From assembly GCA_026702755.1 (NCBI GenBank), contig JAPPBX010000036.1, forward strand, positions 1-64,000: a stretch of DNA of 64,000 nt, read 5' to 3'. Positions 16,909 through 26,252 of the stretch are shown here, piece by piece. Source of the DNA: Candidatus Poribacteria bacterium. Its GTDB lineage: Bacteria; Poribacteria; WGA-4E; WGA-3G. How positions within the stretch are numbered: position 1 is the stretch's first letter; each line of letters opens with the position of its first letter. The notes beneath the pieces were generated by a model. That model ran no database searches, was not told where the DNA came from, and worked only from the letters and a program-made list of their open reading frames with translations. The translations under genes were made by a program, and so were the position numbers.

Positions 16909-17757
16909 CTAAACGGTCACAACTTGCGGTGCTTGTTCTAAGTTCAGATTGTGCGCCGTTGCCCACTCTGTCCCCGCCCAATGAACACCGTTCGGATCGC
17001 GTCTGCCCTGCGTATCTACGGAGGCACCGAGAAACTGTCTGCCGAGGTCGTCCAGATTTTCGACCAACCCGTCATCCGGCTGAAGACTATCGTTGTAATA
17101 CCGGAGATAATGATCGGGCTTAATCCAGCGATAATGGTATCCGTAGATGACAACCTTAGAGATGTTCTCCCTGAAATTTAGTCCCGCGGCATGATAGATT
17201 CGGCTTTCAAACAGGAATGCATCGCCTGCTCGAAGAAGCGGTTCGTCATACGCAAGTGGATCGATTTCACCTTCAGGGATGCCCAACGGTTTATCCCACT
17301 TATGGCTCTTTCGGATAAACCACGTCGCGCCTGAGTCTGGCACGCTGAAATCTGTTAAGCAGTACCCAACCTTTAATCCGACACGCGGGCATCCGTCGTG
17401 CCCAACATCTAAATGCACACCGACATCTCGATGCCAATTGCGGTTGTCTGGCTTCTCAGGTGCCTGTGGATGTTTGTGGATGAGCGCGGTATTCGTAATA
17501 TGAATATTCGTCCCAAGGAGTTGGAGAATTAATGGCACTGCCCTTGATTGGGTCGCGAGGTCAGCGAAGGCAGGCTCTTGCACCAACCCGTCGCGTCGAT
17601 GGGCATAGTAGCCGTGGTATTCAAACGACTCCATGAGTCGATCACCCGCTTCTGTCAAGCGATCAATCATCTCGCTATCAATTGCCGAGCGCACGATGAG
17701 ATAACCGTTCTCATCAAACTCTCGACGTTGTGTATCTGTCAACTGAATAAATTTCAT
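16909..17757 (-). CDS. Phytanoyl-CoA dioxygenase (PhyH) family protein 1
   Basis: The product is 282 aa. These enzymes are Fe(II)/2-oxoglutarate-dependent oxygenases with a jelly-roll fold. The iron-binding HxD is seen in NWHRDVGVHLD and the distal histidine in RIYHAAGLN. The N-terminus, QLTDTQRREFDENGYLIV, is the usual opening helix. The start is ATG at 17757. It precedes a Gfo/Idh/MocA gene, a pairing often seen in catabolic clusters of this type of bacterium. The protein is a close paralogue of the one encoded at 33824-34642 (ENGYxIxRSxxDSxMIDRLxEAGDRLM shared). The substrate is unknown; simple 2-oxo acid hydroxylation is inferred from the family only. Confidence 0.9.
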   Translation of the reverse strand: MKFIQLTDTQRREFDENGYLIVRSAIDSEMIDRLTEAGDRLMESFEYHGYYAHRRDGLVQEPAFADLATQSRAVPLILQLLGTNIHITNTALIHKHPQAPEKPDNRNWHRDVGVHLDVGHDGCPRVGLKVGYCLTDFSVPDSGATWFIRKSHKWDKPLGIPEGEIDPLAYDEPLLRAGDAFLFESRIYHAAGLNFRENISKVVIYGYHYRWIKPDHYLRYYNDSLQPDDGLVENLDDLGRQFLGASVDTQGRRDPNGVHWAGTEWATAHNLNLEQAPQVVTV

Positions 17758-17934
17758 TTTTCTAATTTTCCTTGCGGTTCGGTGAGGTGAGTTTCATGTT
17801 TGACCTGCCTTCACGTATATCTGAAGAAATACCCAAGCAAAATCCCTCCACTACGTTGCGGGCTGCGTTGTCTTTAGATTGTCCTTAAGAAAACTTTTTC
17901 ATGATGGACTTGCAAGCTGCGTCCTAATAGAGGG

Positions 17935-17963
17935 TTGATAGATACGTGGAAGTATGCTATCAT
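17935..17963 (+). promoter_or_regulatory. Sigma-70-type promoter for the TPR-GMC run
   Basis: TTGATA (17935-17940) and TATCAT (17958-17963) are 17 nt apart, 35 nt before the TPR gene start. Confidence 0.5.
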
Positions 17964-17997
17964 AAATCTAAAATGATGTCCACTCAGAAACAGAATC

Positions 17998-19140
17998 ATG
18001 AAAACGAATCTTCTTTGTTTTTTTCTACTAATCTTTCTATCAACAGCGTGTCTGACATCAGCAAAACAAGACACATCTACTGCGGCAGCACGCGCATATC
18101 AAACAGGTATGCAAGCACTTGCGCAGAAAGATGACCGCAATGCTTTTGTAGCGTTTCAGAGAGCAGTAGAATTAGACACGTCTCTTGCCAAGGCACACTA
18201 TCAACTCGGTGTGCTCCACGGTAAACAATCGCAATGGAAACCCGCGATTGACGCACTTCAGACTGCGATTAAACTCACTCCCGATTTTGCCGATGCGCAC
18301 GTACGCCTCGGCGAGGCGTATCTTATCGGTATCGCGAACGCGAAAGATGCCGTTGAACCGTTGCAACGCGCACTCCACTTGCAACCCGATCTCCTACGCG
18401 CCCGAAGGCTTTTAGGTGATGCATACCTTCGTCAAAACCGAATCGGAGATGCAATCCATCAGCTCAAACAAGCAATAGAGGATAGTGAAGCCCGTTACCT
18501 GCTTGGGTTCGCTTACTTCCAAACAGAAGACTTTACAGAAGCAATCCCACATTTTGAGGCAGTCATTAAACGCCAAAAACGGCACGCGAAGGCGCATTTC
18601 AATCTTGGGAATTGTTATCTCCGGACCGGGAAAATTGCTGAGGGGCGCGCCGCCCTTCGGACATTCGAGACGCTTACCCGTGAAGAGGAACAACAGAGCA
18701 CACTGCAACGTTTGATACTTGACAACCCGCGACACCTCCAACCGCGTTATCAACTCGCGGAACTGCACATCAAGCGGACAGCGTGGGAACTCGCCTCGGC
18801 AGAACTCAAGGCGTGCCTTGCAATCACTCCGCAGGATGAGACAGCATCCGAACTCCTCGGTTATATCTATTTGCAAACAGAGGCTTACCCCGAAGCACTT
18901 GAGGTATATGGACATCTCGTTGAGGCATATCCAGAGAGCGCGATATATCGGAACAGCCTCGGTATTGCTTATATGATGCTGAAAAAACCGCGGCAAGCGA
19001 TTGTCCAGTTTGAAACGGCCATACATTTTAACACGACCAACCCACAAATTTACCGCAACTTGGCAAATGCCTATCGGCAAATTGGCAAACAAGAAAAAGC
19101 AGAACAGGCCTATCAACGTTATCAATCCCTGACAAAGTAA
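17998..19140 (+). CDS. Exported TPR-repeat protein
   Basis: The product is 380 aa. The N-terminus, NLLCFFLLIFLSTACLTSA, is a signal peptide; STAC could be an atypical lipobox or cleavage could follow TSA. At least nine TPR-like units follow (for example AFVAFQRAVELDTSLAKAHYQLG and AIVQFETAIHFNTTNPQIYRNLANAY). TPR arrays act as scaffolds for protein complexes, here probably in the periplasm. ATG at 17998 has no strong Shine-Dalgarno sequence. It heads a plus-strand series with the GMC oxidoreductase (28 nt later), a PLP enzyme and an amidohydrolase, but a functional link to them is only inferred from position. Confidence 0.85.
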   Translation: MKTNLLCFFLLIFLSTACLTSAKQDTSTAAARAYQTGMQALAQKDDRNAFVAFQRAVELDTSLAKAHYQLGVLHGKQSQWKPAIDALQTAIKLTPDFADAHVRLGEAYLIGIANAKDAVEPLQRALHLQPDLLRARRLLGDAYLRQNRIGDAIHQLKQAIEDSEARYLLGFAYFQTEDFTEAIPHFEAVIKRQKRHAKAHFNLGNCYLRTGKIAEGRAALRTFETLTREEEQQSTLQRLILDNPRHLQPRYQLAELHIKRTAWELASAELKACLAITPQDETASELLGYIYLQTEAYPEALEVYGHLVEAYPESAIYRNSLGIAYMMLKKPRQAIVQFETAIHFNTTNPQIYRNLANAYRQIGKQEKAEQAYQRYQSLTK

Positions 19141-19167
19141 ACTTCAGCCGATCAAACGTTTAAAACT

Positions 19168-20721
19168 ATGAATACATCGCAATCTCGGCTTACAAATTCC
19201 ACCAATACCGATTCTTCTCAACCAAGAAAACAGAAATTACAGCAGAAAGAGCAAACAGACGTATGCGTTATCGGTTCCGGTGCGGGTGGTGCGGTCGTGG
19301 CGAAGGAACTTGCCGAAGCGGGACTGTCAGTCATTATTTTAGAGGCGGGGGAGAATCACGATCCAAGTACTTTCAATAGTTACGAACCGGAAATGCTGCG
19401 TCGCCTTTTCTGGGATAATGGTCTCCGCTGCACACGTGACGGTGCGATCATCATTTCACAGGGTAAAGGCGTTGGCGGTTCAACAGTGCACAATCTCTGT
19501 TATGCGGTTCGTCCACCCCAAGCCCTGTTATACAGGTGGCAGGTTCCAGAGATTTGGTCTCATTTCAATCAGGTGGAGCAGACACTCGGTGTTACACAGA
19601 TGCAAGAAGCAGACGTGAATCAATTAAATGCGATTATCCGCGACGGATGTGAAGCGATGCAGTGGCGCGGTGGATTGCAAAGACACAATCGCGGTGCTTG
19701 CTCTACATGTGGTGCCCAATGTCTCTTTGGATGTCCAGCCTCCAAATCAACGGAGGAGGAATCAATGAGAATAGGCAAACAGAGCATGGCAGTCACATAC
19801 ATCCCCTTGGCACTTTCTGCCAACGCGAAACTTTACAGCGACTGCACTGCTGAGAAAATCCATCTGAAAAGAGGTAGAGTGACGGGTGTTTCTGCAAGTT
19901 TGCCGTCGGGCAAATTAGACATTCAAAGCAAAATCGTCGTCCTCGCCGCCGGTGCGATCAACTCGCCACAACTCTGGCTAAAAAGCCGACTTCCAAATCC
20001 GAATCAGTGGGTTGGGAAAAATCTCCATCTGCATCCAGCTGTTTTTGTCGGTGGGGTTTTTAATGAGATCATTGACGGACACGTTGGTATTCCACAGAGC
20101 TACTATATTGAGCAGTTTCTCGACTTAAGGCGCGCCCCAGACAGCGGCTATCTGCTCATGCCCGCCTTCGGTTCACAGATGATAGTTGCGGCAAGCCTGC
20201 CGGGATTCGGTGAAGATCATCGAGCATTGATGGAACGTTATCGTCACATTGCTGCGCTTCTCGTCCTCTTGCACGACAGAACAACTGGACGCGTATCGGT
20301 AAATTACAAGGGCACGCCAAACATCGCATACCGGCTCCGGCGTTTAGATAAACAGGTGTTGGTTGAAGGGGCAATCAATGCCGCCCGTCTGCTTTCCGCT
20401 GCAGGTGCGACAGAGATTTTGATGCCTTACACACAACATCTCCCTATTAAAACGGAGGCTGACTTTGAGATTATCCGCCGACGCGGTATCATGCCGAACG
20501 ACATTATGTTAGCCTCCAGTCATCCGCAAGGCACCCTCCGAATGGGTGAGAATCCGCGGAAAAACGTCGTCAAACTCTCAGGGGAATCCCATAACGTGGA
20601 AGGCTTATTTGTTGCCGATGCAAGCCTCTTCCCGTCCTCTATTGGGGTGCCACCGACGTTAACCATTGCAGCACTTGCTACGCACGTTGCCAAGCAGATA
20701 ACCGAGAGCGGCAGTATATAA
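19168..20721 (+). CDS. GMC family FAD-dependent oxidoreductase
   Basis: The product is 517 aa. After about 30 polar residues comes the FAD-binding Rossmann motif DVCVIGSGAGGAVVAKELAE. GKGVGGSTVHN matches the second conserved FAD contact of the GMC family, and the C-terminal SSHPQGTLRMG with FVADASLFPSSIGVPPTLT matches the catalytic-domain signature. CSTCGAQCLFGC is a cysteine cluster seen in bacterial long-chain alcohol oxidase-like GMC proteins. It probably oxidises an alcohol, with an unknown electron acceptor. The stop codon directly abuts the ATG of the following PLP enzyme gene, so the two are almost certainly cotranscribed. No signal peptide is visible. Confidence 0.9.
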   Translation: MNTSQSRLTNSTNTDSSQPRKQKLQQKEQTDVCVIGSGAGGAVVAKELAEAGLSVIILEAGENHDPSTFNSYEPEMLRRLFWDNGLRCTRDGAIIISQGKGVGGSTVHNLCYAVRPPQALLYRWQVPEIWSHFNQVEQTLGVTQMQEADVNQLNAIIRDGCEAMQWRGGLQRHNRGACSTCGAQCLFGCPASKSTEEESMRIGKQSMAVTYIPLALSANAKLYSDCTAEKIHLKRGRVTGVSASLPSGKLDIQSKIVVLAAGAINSPQLWLKSRLPNPNQWVGKNLHLHPAVFVGGVFNEIIDGHVGIPQSYYIEQFLDLRRAPDSGYLLMPAFGSQMIVAASLPGFGEDHRALMERYRHIAALLVLLHDRTTGRVSVNYKGTPNIAYRLRRLDKQVLVEGAINAARLLSAAGATEILMPYTQHLPIKTEADFEIIRRRGIMPNDIMLASSHPQGTLRMGENPRKNVVKLSGESHNVEGLFVADASLFPSSIGVPPTLTIAALATHVAKQITESGSI

Positions 20722-21693
20722 ATGATTGAATCAATCCCGCACTTCCCACTCGGAAACTTCCCGACACCGGTTGAGCGTCTCTCAAACCTTGAACGTACGC
20801 TCGGCTTCGAGTCGCTCTGGATAAAACGGGACGATCTCAGCGGTCCGTTGGGCGGCGGCAATAAGATCCGAAAACTGGAGTATATGTTCGCAGCGGCATC
20901 GCAAGCGAACTTCAAAAAAAGGCTCTTTACAATCGGTCCGACAGGATCCAACCACGTCCGAGCGACAGCGGTTTATGGTAAGGCATCGGGATTCGATGTA
21001 GAATGCTTACTCTTCAAACAGCATCCTACTGAGTATTCCGAGACAAACTACCGCGTAATTTGTGAACACGCCGCACAGGTCCACGAGGTCAAGCACATGC
21101 ATATTATGTTTGCCCGCTATGGATATGAACAGATGAAGACGATCCTTGGCGTTGGAGAGGAACGTTACTTTATTGCAGCGGGTGGCTCTTCGCCGCTCGG
21201 TTCCGTCGGTTATGTGAAAGCGGTCTCAGAACTCAAGACACAGATTGAGGAGGGTATCCTTCCAGAGCCACGATTTATCTTCGTTCCAGTAGGCACCTGT
21301 GGGACTATAGCAGGTTTGATCGTCGGTGTACGACTTGCTGGGTTACAAACTCAGGTCGTCGGTGTGCGTGTTGCTGACTGGATAGTCGCAAACTCGTGGT
21401 CAATCTCTCGGATGGTGCGGCGGATTTTGCGTCTCATCGGCGCGGTGGACGCTAACGAGATTAATCCACGTCGCGTAGAACTCTGGCACGACGATTTTGG
21501 AGATGGGTATGCCATCCCGACGGAAGCGGGTATGCGTGCAGTCGCGATGATGGCTGAACATGAAGGTATCACACTTGAGAATACGTACACAGGTAAAACA
21601 TTGGCAGGGCTGGTTCACTACATAACAGCGGAGGAGTGTGAAGGTGAACATGTCTTGTTTTGGAATACATACGGGACAACTTCAAAAGTTTAG
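20722..21693 (+). CDS. PLP-dependent D-cysteine desulfhydrase / ACC deaminase-like enzyme
   Basis: The product is 323 aa, of tryptophan-synthase-beta fold type II. GGGNKIRKLEYM carries the lysine that binds pyridoxal phosphate, and the N-terminal LWIKRDDLSGPLGGGNK stretch is typical of the D-cysteine desulfhydrase and ACC deaminase group. PTGSNHVRATA and GGSSPLGSVGYVKA are the cofactor and carboxylate loops. D-cysteine desulfhydration to pyruvate, H2S and ammonia is the most common activity, but ACC deamination cannot be excluded from sequence alone. It begins at the base after the GMC gene stop and precedes an amidohydrolase by 46 nt. Confidence 0.85.
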   Translation: MIESIPHFPLGNFPTPVERLSNLERTLGFESLWIKRDDLSGPLGGGNKIRKLEYMFAAASQANFKKRLFTIGPTGSNHVRATAVYGKASGFDVECLLFKQHPTEYSETNYRVICEHAAQVHEVKHMHIMFARYGYEQMKTILGVGEERYFIAAGGSSPLGSVGYVKAVSELKTQIEEGILPEPRFIFVPVGTCGTIAGLIVGVRLAGLQTQVVGVRVADWIVANSWSISRMVRRILRLIGAVDANEINPRRVELWHDDFGDGYAIPTEAGMRAVAMMAEHEGITLENTYTGKTLAGLVHYITAEECEGEHVLFWNTYGTTSKV

Positions 21694-21739
21694 AAATGAA
21701 ATCTGCTACAATCGGACGATAAACGTAAAAGGAAAATAT

Positions 21740-22825
21740 ATGACAGTCGAAAATTCCAAGCCAAGTTTCGTTCGCTCGGACATGCCTATAATTGACTGCG
21801 ATCTCCACAATCGGCTCCCCTCACATCGGATGCTTTATCCGTACCTACCGGATTACTGGTGTGATTATTGCGAGGAATCCGGCTTTCCCGGACCGGATGC
21901 GAACGACTATCCAGACGGTGTCCCGACTTCATCACGCCCGGAAATTGCGGATCCATCAGAAGACCGTCCTGCCTCGGATTTAGCACTCTTACAGAAACAC
22001 GCGCTCGACTTCTGGGAAGCCGAATACGGTATCCTCACCTGCGGATACCGGGTACAGAGCGTCCACAACGAAGACCTCGCCGCAGCACTCGCTTCGGCAG
22101 TCAACGATTGGCAGATTGAACACTGGCTCGACCCAGAACCCCGCCTTCGTGGTTCACTGATTGTGCCAAGCCAGAATCCCGAACTCGCGGCACGGGAGAT
22201 TGACCGTTTAGGCGGACATTCGGGGTTTGTACAGGTAATGCTACCTGCACGATCACAAGCACCTTACGGCAATAGACGCTATCATCCGATCTATGCAGCG
22301 GCGGTGCGTCACCAACTCGTCATCGGGATCCATTACGGGGGTGCCCCCGGACTGCCGCCAACCTCCGTAGGGTGGCCCTCAACCTATTTAGAGGAATATG
22401 TCGGCATGTCACAGGTGTTTCAGGCACAGGTGCTAAGCCTCGTCTCTGAAGGAGTCTTTGAGCAGTTTCCCGATCTACGCGTTGCACTTATAGAGACCGG
22501 TGTTACGTGGATGCCGTCGCTTATGTGGCGGTTCGATAAAGAGTGGCGCGGTTTGCGAAGTTTGACACCTTGGGTTAAACAACCACCATCAGCATATATC
22601 CGTCAACATATACGGATGACGCTCCAACCGATTGACGCACCGCCAACCGCTGCGGAACTGCTTCAGATTGTCGGTCAACTTGATTCCGAGGACATGTTGA
22701 TGTTCTCAAGCGACTATCCGCACTGGCACTTTGATACTCCTGAAGAGGCTTTCCCGGCACAGTTACCCCAGTCATTGGCACGCAAGATTTTATCCGAAAA
22801 CGCGAGGGAATTTTATCGCTTCTAA
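21740..22825 (+). CDS. Amidohydrolase family 2 protein (paralogue 1)
   Basis: The product is 361 aa. ATG at 21740 follows AAAGGAAA; the frame is open further upstream, but that region overlaps the previous gene. It belongs to the metal-dependent amidohydrolase-2 TIM barrels (decarboxylase-like, COG2159). IIDCDLHN stands in for the usual DxHxH metal motif, IHYGGAPG supplies a barrel histidine, and FSSDYPHWHFD the terminal metal-binding aspartate. The substitution of the second histidine by Asn may alter metal binding. It is a paralogue of the gene at 32715-33803, which also lies next to a PhyH gene. The reaction is unknown; aromatic acid decarboxylation or hydrolysis is typical of the family. 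Confidence 0.88.
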   Translation: MTVENSKPSFVRSDMPIIDCDLHNRLPSHRMLYPYLPDYWCDYCEESGFPGPDANDYPDGVPTSSRPEIADPSEDRPASDLALLQKHALDFWEAEYGILTCGYRVQSVHNEDLAAALASAVNDWQIEHWLDPEPRLRGSLIVPSQNPELAAREIDRLGGHSGFVQVMLPARSQAPYGNRRYHPIYAAAVRHQLVIGIHYGGAPGLPPTSVGWPSTYLEEYVGMSQVFQAQVLSLVSEGVFEQFPDLRVALIETGVTWMPSLMWRFDKEWRGLRSLTPWVKQPPSAYIRQHIRMTLQPIDAPPTAAELLQIVGQLDSEDMLMFSSDYPHWHFDTPEEAFPAQLPQSLARKILSENAREFYRF

Positions 22826-22828
22826 TCC

Positions 22829-23089
22829 TCACGAATTCGCCTGAAACAACTCAAGATACGGACTCATTTTTATCTCGAAACGCTCTGTGAGCTTGAGATC
22901 CAACACCTTATCAAAATGTCGAGCTTCACGGAAAAAACATGCTGTTGCCGCTTTCATCGCATTCATAACATCAACATCTTTCAAACTCAAGACCAGCGTC
23001 TGCTCAAGCCCCACCAGAAAACTTTTCGACATCCGATCCACCTGTCGAAAACGTTTCGTTTCCAATTCCTTGCGTAGTCCTCTACACAT
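22829..23089 (-). CDS. Small hypothetical protein
   Basis: An 86-aa minus-strand frame fills the gap between the amidohydrolase stop and the 104-bp tandem repeats. It starts MCRGLRKELETKRF and is rich in charged helical sequence, including VMNAMKAATACFFREARHFDKVL. AGGGGCGAC precedes the ATG. No family is recognised. There are no membrane segments, so a cytoplasmic helical protein is expected. It could be a genuine small gene divergent from the sigma factor gene, in which case the duplicated region between them would be a two-way promoter, or a chance frame. Confidence 0.45.
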   Translation of the reverse strand: MCRGLRKELETKRFRQVDRMSKSFLVGLEQTLVLSLKDVDVMNAMKAATACFFREARHFDKVLDLKLTERFEIKMSPYLELFQANS

Positions 23090-23121
23090 GTCGCCCCTAT
23101 CTCACCTATTTTTTTATATTA

Positions 23122-23149
23122 TGCACGTTTTCCACCTCAAAAACGTATC
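23122..23149 (+). promoter_or_regulatory. Putative ECF-type promoter, first copy
   Basis: TGCAC (23122-23126) and CGTATC (23144-23149) are 17 nt apart. CGT-containing minus-10 elements are typical of ECF sigma promoters. This is inferred from position upstream of a sigma factor gene and from conservation with 23230-23257 and 34852-34881. Confidence 0.4.
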
Positions 23150-23229
23150 TTTAATTATAAGAGGCTAATACAATATGTGAGTGTCTCGGTATTGGAAGAC
23201 GCGGTCTATTTAATTATTTTTTTATATTA

Positions 23230-23257
23230 TGCACGTTTTCCACCTCAAAAACGTATC
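23230..23257 (+). promoter_or_regulatory. Putative ECF-type promoter, second copy
   Basis: TGCAC (23230-23234) and CGTATC (23252-23257) are 17 nt apart, 92 nt before the sigma factor start. It is the duplicate of the site at 23122-23149. Confidence 0.4.
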
Positions 23258-23349
23258 TTTAATTATAAGAGGCTAACACAATATGTAAGTGTCTCGGTAT
23301 TGGAAGACGCGGTCTATTCAATCTATTCATTAGTCATGGGAGTATCCTG

Positions 23350-26247
23350 ATGGAAAGAGAAGACGATATTCAACTCATTGATAGAATTTTGTCAGGCGAC
23401 GATACAGCATTTGGAGCCTTAGTTGAAAAATATCAAAATAGTATTCATGCACTTGCGTGGCGGAAGATTGGTGACTTTCACATTGCTGAAGAGATTACCC
23501 AAGACACCTTCCTCCAAGTATACAAAAACCTCCGGCAGTTAAGGAATCCGAATCAACTCTCAGGATGGATGTATGTTATTGCCAATCGACTCTGCCTTAA
23601 ATGGCTCGAAAAGAACAAACCTAAACCTGTTATGCAATCGCTGGAGGACACACCCATGGAAGAAATCGAGAGAGCCTCTTATACACATCACGTAGCAGAA
23701 CAGCGAGAAACAGAGGACACGGAGCATCGCCATGAACTCGTCAAAAAACTGCTCGCAAAACTTCCGGAGAGCGAACGCACCGTCGTGACGCTTTATTACC
23801 TCGGTAAAATGACGACCAAGGAGATTAGCAAATTCTTAGGCGTGTCCGTGCACACAATCACAAGCCGACTTCAGCGAGCGCGAAAGCGTTTACAAGAACA
23901 GCAGGAAGTGTTAATCCAAGAAGTTCTCGGCGGTGTACGAATACCAGCAAGTTTAAGCCAGAACATCATGCGACAAGTCGCTGATATAGCACCCACACCG
24001 TCTTCGGCTTCTAAACCGTTCCTTCCATGGATGGCTTTAGGGACGGCTGCAGTTTTGATCGCTTTACTCCTCGGCGCAAGCAACCGATACCTCACCCGTT
24101 TCCAGAAGCCGTATAGTTTTGAAGCACAATCCGAACCGACGATTGAAATTGTCGATACACCTATTATCCTTGACATAGCAGCGAAACCCGCTGTGCGAAA
24201 TCAAGTCGGAAGGGTTACCACCGCCGGCGAAACCAGCCGTGCCGGCACCCAAGCTTCTAATGTAACCTCAACATCAACTGCACCAGAAAATTTCACTCAG
24301 ATTTCTACTGCGCAATGGCAGCAGGGAAACGGACCGCCAGCGGGTCCTGTACGCAATATCTTCGCCGCATCTGATGGGACCGTCTATGCCGTTATACAAA
24401 CAGGGATATACAGATTAACGGCAGATGCGACCACATGGACACGCGTCGACGCGAGTGTCCCAATTGGCGAGGCACTTATGCCGATGGCAGCGCATAAAGA
24501 AACGCTTTATATTGTTGCTGCGAATGAGATATTTGCTTCAGAGAACAGAGGTGAGACGTGGAGGACGCTGGGCCCCCGACCCAAGGGAGATGCCGTTGAA
24601 CTCGTCATCACAGATGCTGAACGAGTATCCAGTCAACAAGCACCTATTACGATGTATCTCGCCCTTAGAGATAGAGGGATTTTCTGGTCCACAGATGGTG
24701 GTGTGCAATGGAGTCCTGTTAATGACGGATTGACGGTTTCCGAAAAAATTTCCGCAATGGCTGCTGTTGGCAAAACAGTGTTTGCGGGAACAGAGAAGGG
24801 TCTCTATCGTTTCGATTCAGGTATCTGGAAAAAATTGCCGTTGGATACATCCGGAGCCGTCTGTTCCTTGGCAGTATCTGGAACTGAGCTTTATGCTGGA
24901 ATAGGGCATGAACTGTTGGTGAAATTAACGCGAGCGGAGAGGCAGGGGCTATACGGAGATTTACATTTTACCGAGATATTCCGTTCGACTGACTTAGGAG
25001 CGTCGTGGACTGAAATAAGGCTTAGAAGCAAACATCTTCGCGAAACTTCACCCGCAGGTATAACGGTTTTAGCAATGGGTAAAACGCTCTTGGCATTGAG
25101 CTACGCCCAATCGCGTTCAACGGATGGTGGACAAACGTGGACAGGACTTGAAGACGATCAGAATTTTTTGGGCAGGAGTCGCCTTCCAGCCGTGATGGTC
25201 AACGAGAGAACGTATTACAAAGCTAATTTCTGGGGCATTCACCGCACGACGGATGGGGGAGCATCATGGCATATATTTATGAATGGGGTGATGGGAACCG
25301 CTATAAGAGATTTCGTCGCGTTTAACAATAGATTATACGCTCATACCGGCTATGAAGTTTATCAATCCACAGATGGGGGCGTGTCCTGGAAAAAACTTTG
25401 GAATCATGGGCAGGAAGCGGTACTCACCATTCCTACTACCAGGATAAGTGCTGCGTCAAAACTGATACCTGTTGGTGATATTCTTTATTCTCTTTCAGCT
25501 CCAGGAGACGATGTGGGTATTTTCCGTTTATCTTCTGATGGCGATATGCTAATTCCAGTTCAAGGTATCCCTGTTTTTGACCGTTATAAACTTGGCTCTG
25601 AAAAATTTTATAAGTCAAAAGATCAAGAGGATGCTCGTATAGATCGTCTGAGAATTGAGACTGCTGCGGCGAGCCGTGATGTGTTTTATGTAGAATACAT
25701 AGGAGAACTCTTCAAATGGAAATTGGGTGATTCAGAATGGACCAGCACTGGATTCGTGGATGATAGTCATCGGTATGATGAAAAATTCGGAGAGGGATTC
25801 AAATTAGCGGTTTTAGGAAAAACTGTCTACGTAGGTAAACGGGAAGGTAAGTTGTTTCAGTCACTTGATGAAGGTAGTAGCTGGAAAAACATTACATCAA
25901 ATCTGCCACTCCACTTCACTCGTTTCAAAGATATGGTCTTTGTAAAATCAACCCTTTACGTCGCAACAGATAATGGCGTTATGGTTTCCCAAACTGGGGA
26001 ACAGTGGCTTGTGCTAACCGATAACGCAGGAGAGCATCCCATCATAAATAGCTTCGCTACGGATGGTATCAGAATTTATGGTATCAGCGATATGGGGGTC
26101 TATCGCTTGGATATTCGTAGTCAATGGAAGCAAGTTTCTACAGAGGTGCCAGATGGGATGGTTTCTCCTGCTATTACTAACGATAGACTCTATGGTGTCG
26201 TCGAAGGACAGGGGATACTTCACAGCTCCCTTGCTGAAGAACGGTAA
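23350..26247 (+). CDS. ECF sigma factor fused to a membrane anchor and BNR-type beta-propeller
   Basis: The product is 965 aa. Residues 8-90 are sigma-70 region 2 (IHALAWRKIGDFHIAEEITQ) and about 130-185 region 4, with the helix-turn-helix MTTKEISKFLGVSVHTITS. One hydrophobic helix lies at about 224-245 (WMALGTAAVLIALLLGA). The remaining 700 residues carry several Asp-box motifs (TDGGQTWTG, TDGGVSWKK, DEGSSWKN), the mark of BNR/sialidase-like propellers, and would face the periplasm. A membrane-bound sigma factor with its own sensor is implied; release by proteolysis would be one way to reach DNA, but this is not shown. ATG at 23350 has GGGAG 6 nt upstream. Two putative ECF promoters precede it. 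Confidence 0.9.
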   Translation: MEREDDIQLIDRILSGDDTAFGALVEKYQNSIHALAWRKIGDFHIAEEITQDTFLQVYKNLRQLRNPNQLSGWMYVIANRLCLKWLEKNKPKPVMQSLEDTPMEEIERASYTHHVAEQRETEDTEHRHELVKKLLAKLPESERTVVTLYYLGKMTTKEISKFLGVSVHTITSRLQRARKRLQEQQEVLIQEVLGGVRIPASLSQNIMRQVADIAPTPSSASKPFLPWMALGTAAVLIALLLGASNRYLTRFQKPYSFEAQSEPTIEIVDTPIILDIAAKPAVRNQVGRVTTAGETSRAGTQASNVTSTSTAPENFTQISTAQWQQGNGPPAGPVRNIFAASDGTVYAVIQTGIYRLTADATTWTRVDASVPIGEALMPMAAHKETLYIVAANEIFASENRGETWRTLGPRPKGDAVELVITDAERVSSQQAPITMYLALRDRGIFWSTDGGVQWSPVNDGLTVSEKISAMAAVGKTVFAGTEKGLYRFDSGIWKKLPLDTSGAVCSLAVSGTELYAGIGHELLVKLTRAERQGLYGDLHFTEIFRSTDLGASWTEIRLRSKHLRETSPAGITVLAMGKTLLALSYAQSRSTDGGQTWTGLEDDQNFLGRSRLPAVMVNERTYYKANFWGIHRTTDGGASWHIFMNGVMGTAIRDFVAFNNRLYAHTGYEVYQSTDGGVSWKKLWNHGQEAVLTIPTTRISAASKLIPVGDILYSLSAPGDDVGIFRLSSDGDMLIPVQGIPVFDRYKLGSEKFYKSKDQEDARIDRLRIETAAASRDVFYVEYIGELFKWKLGDSEWTSTGFVDDSHRYDEKFGEGFKLAVLGKTVYVGKREGKLFQSLDEGSSWKNITSNLPLHFTRFKDMVFVKSTLYVATDNGVMVSQTGEQWLVLTDNAGEHPIINSFATDGIRIYGISDMGVYRLDIRSQWKQVSTEVPDGMVSPAITNDRLYGVVEGQGILHSSLAEER

Positions 26248-26252
26248 ATAAA

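Larger units (their letters stand above)
23107..23318. repeat. Tandem duplication, 104 bp twice, period 108
   Basis: Positions 23107-23210 and 23215-23318 are nearly identical; two differences are visible (AATACA/AACACA and GTGAGTG/GTAAGTG). Each copy has the inverted pair ACGTTTT/AAAACGT (23125-23131, 23140-23146 in copy 1). The duplication ends 31 nt before the sigma factor start. Confidence 0.9.

Noticed and set aside
23107-23318. CRISPR array
   Set aside because: Only two 104-bp copies separated by 4 nt; no short repeats with unique spacers and no cas genes.
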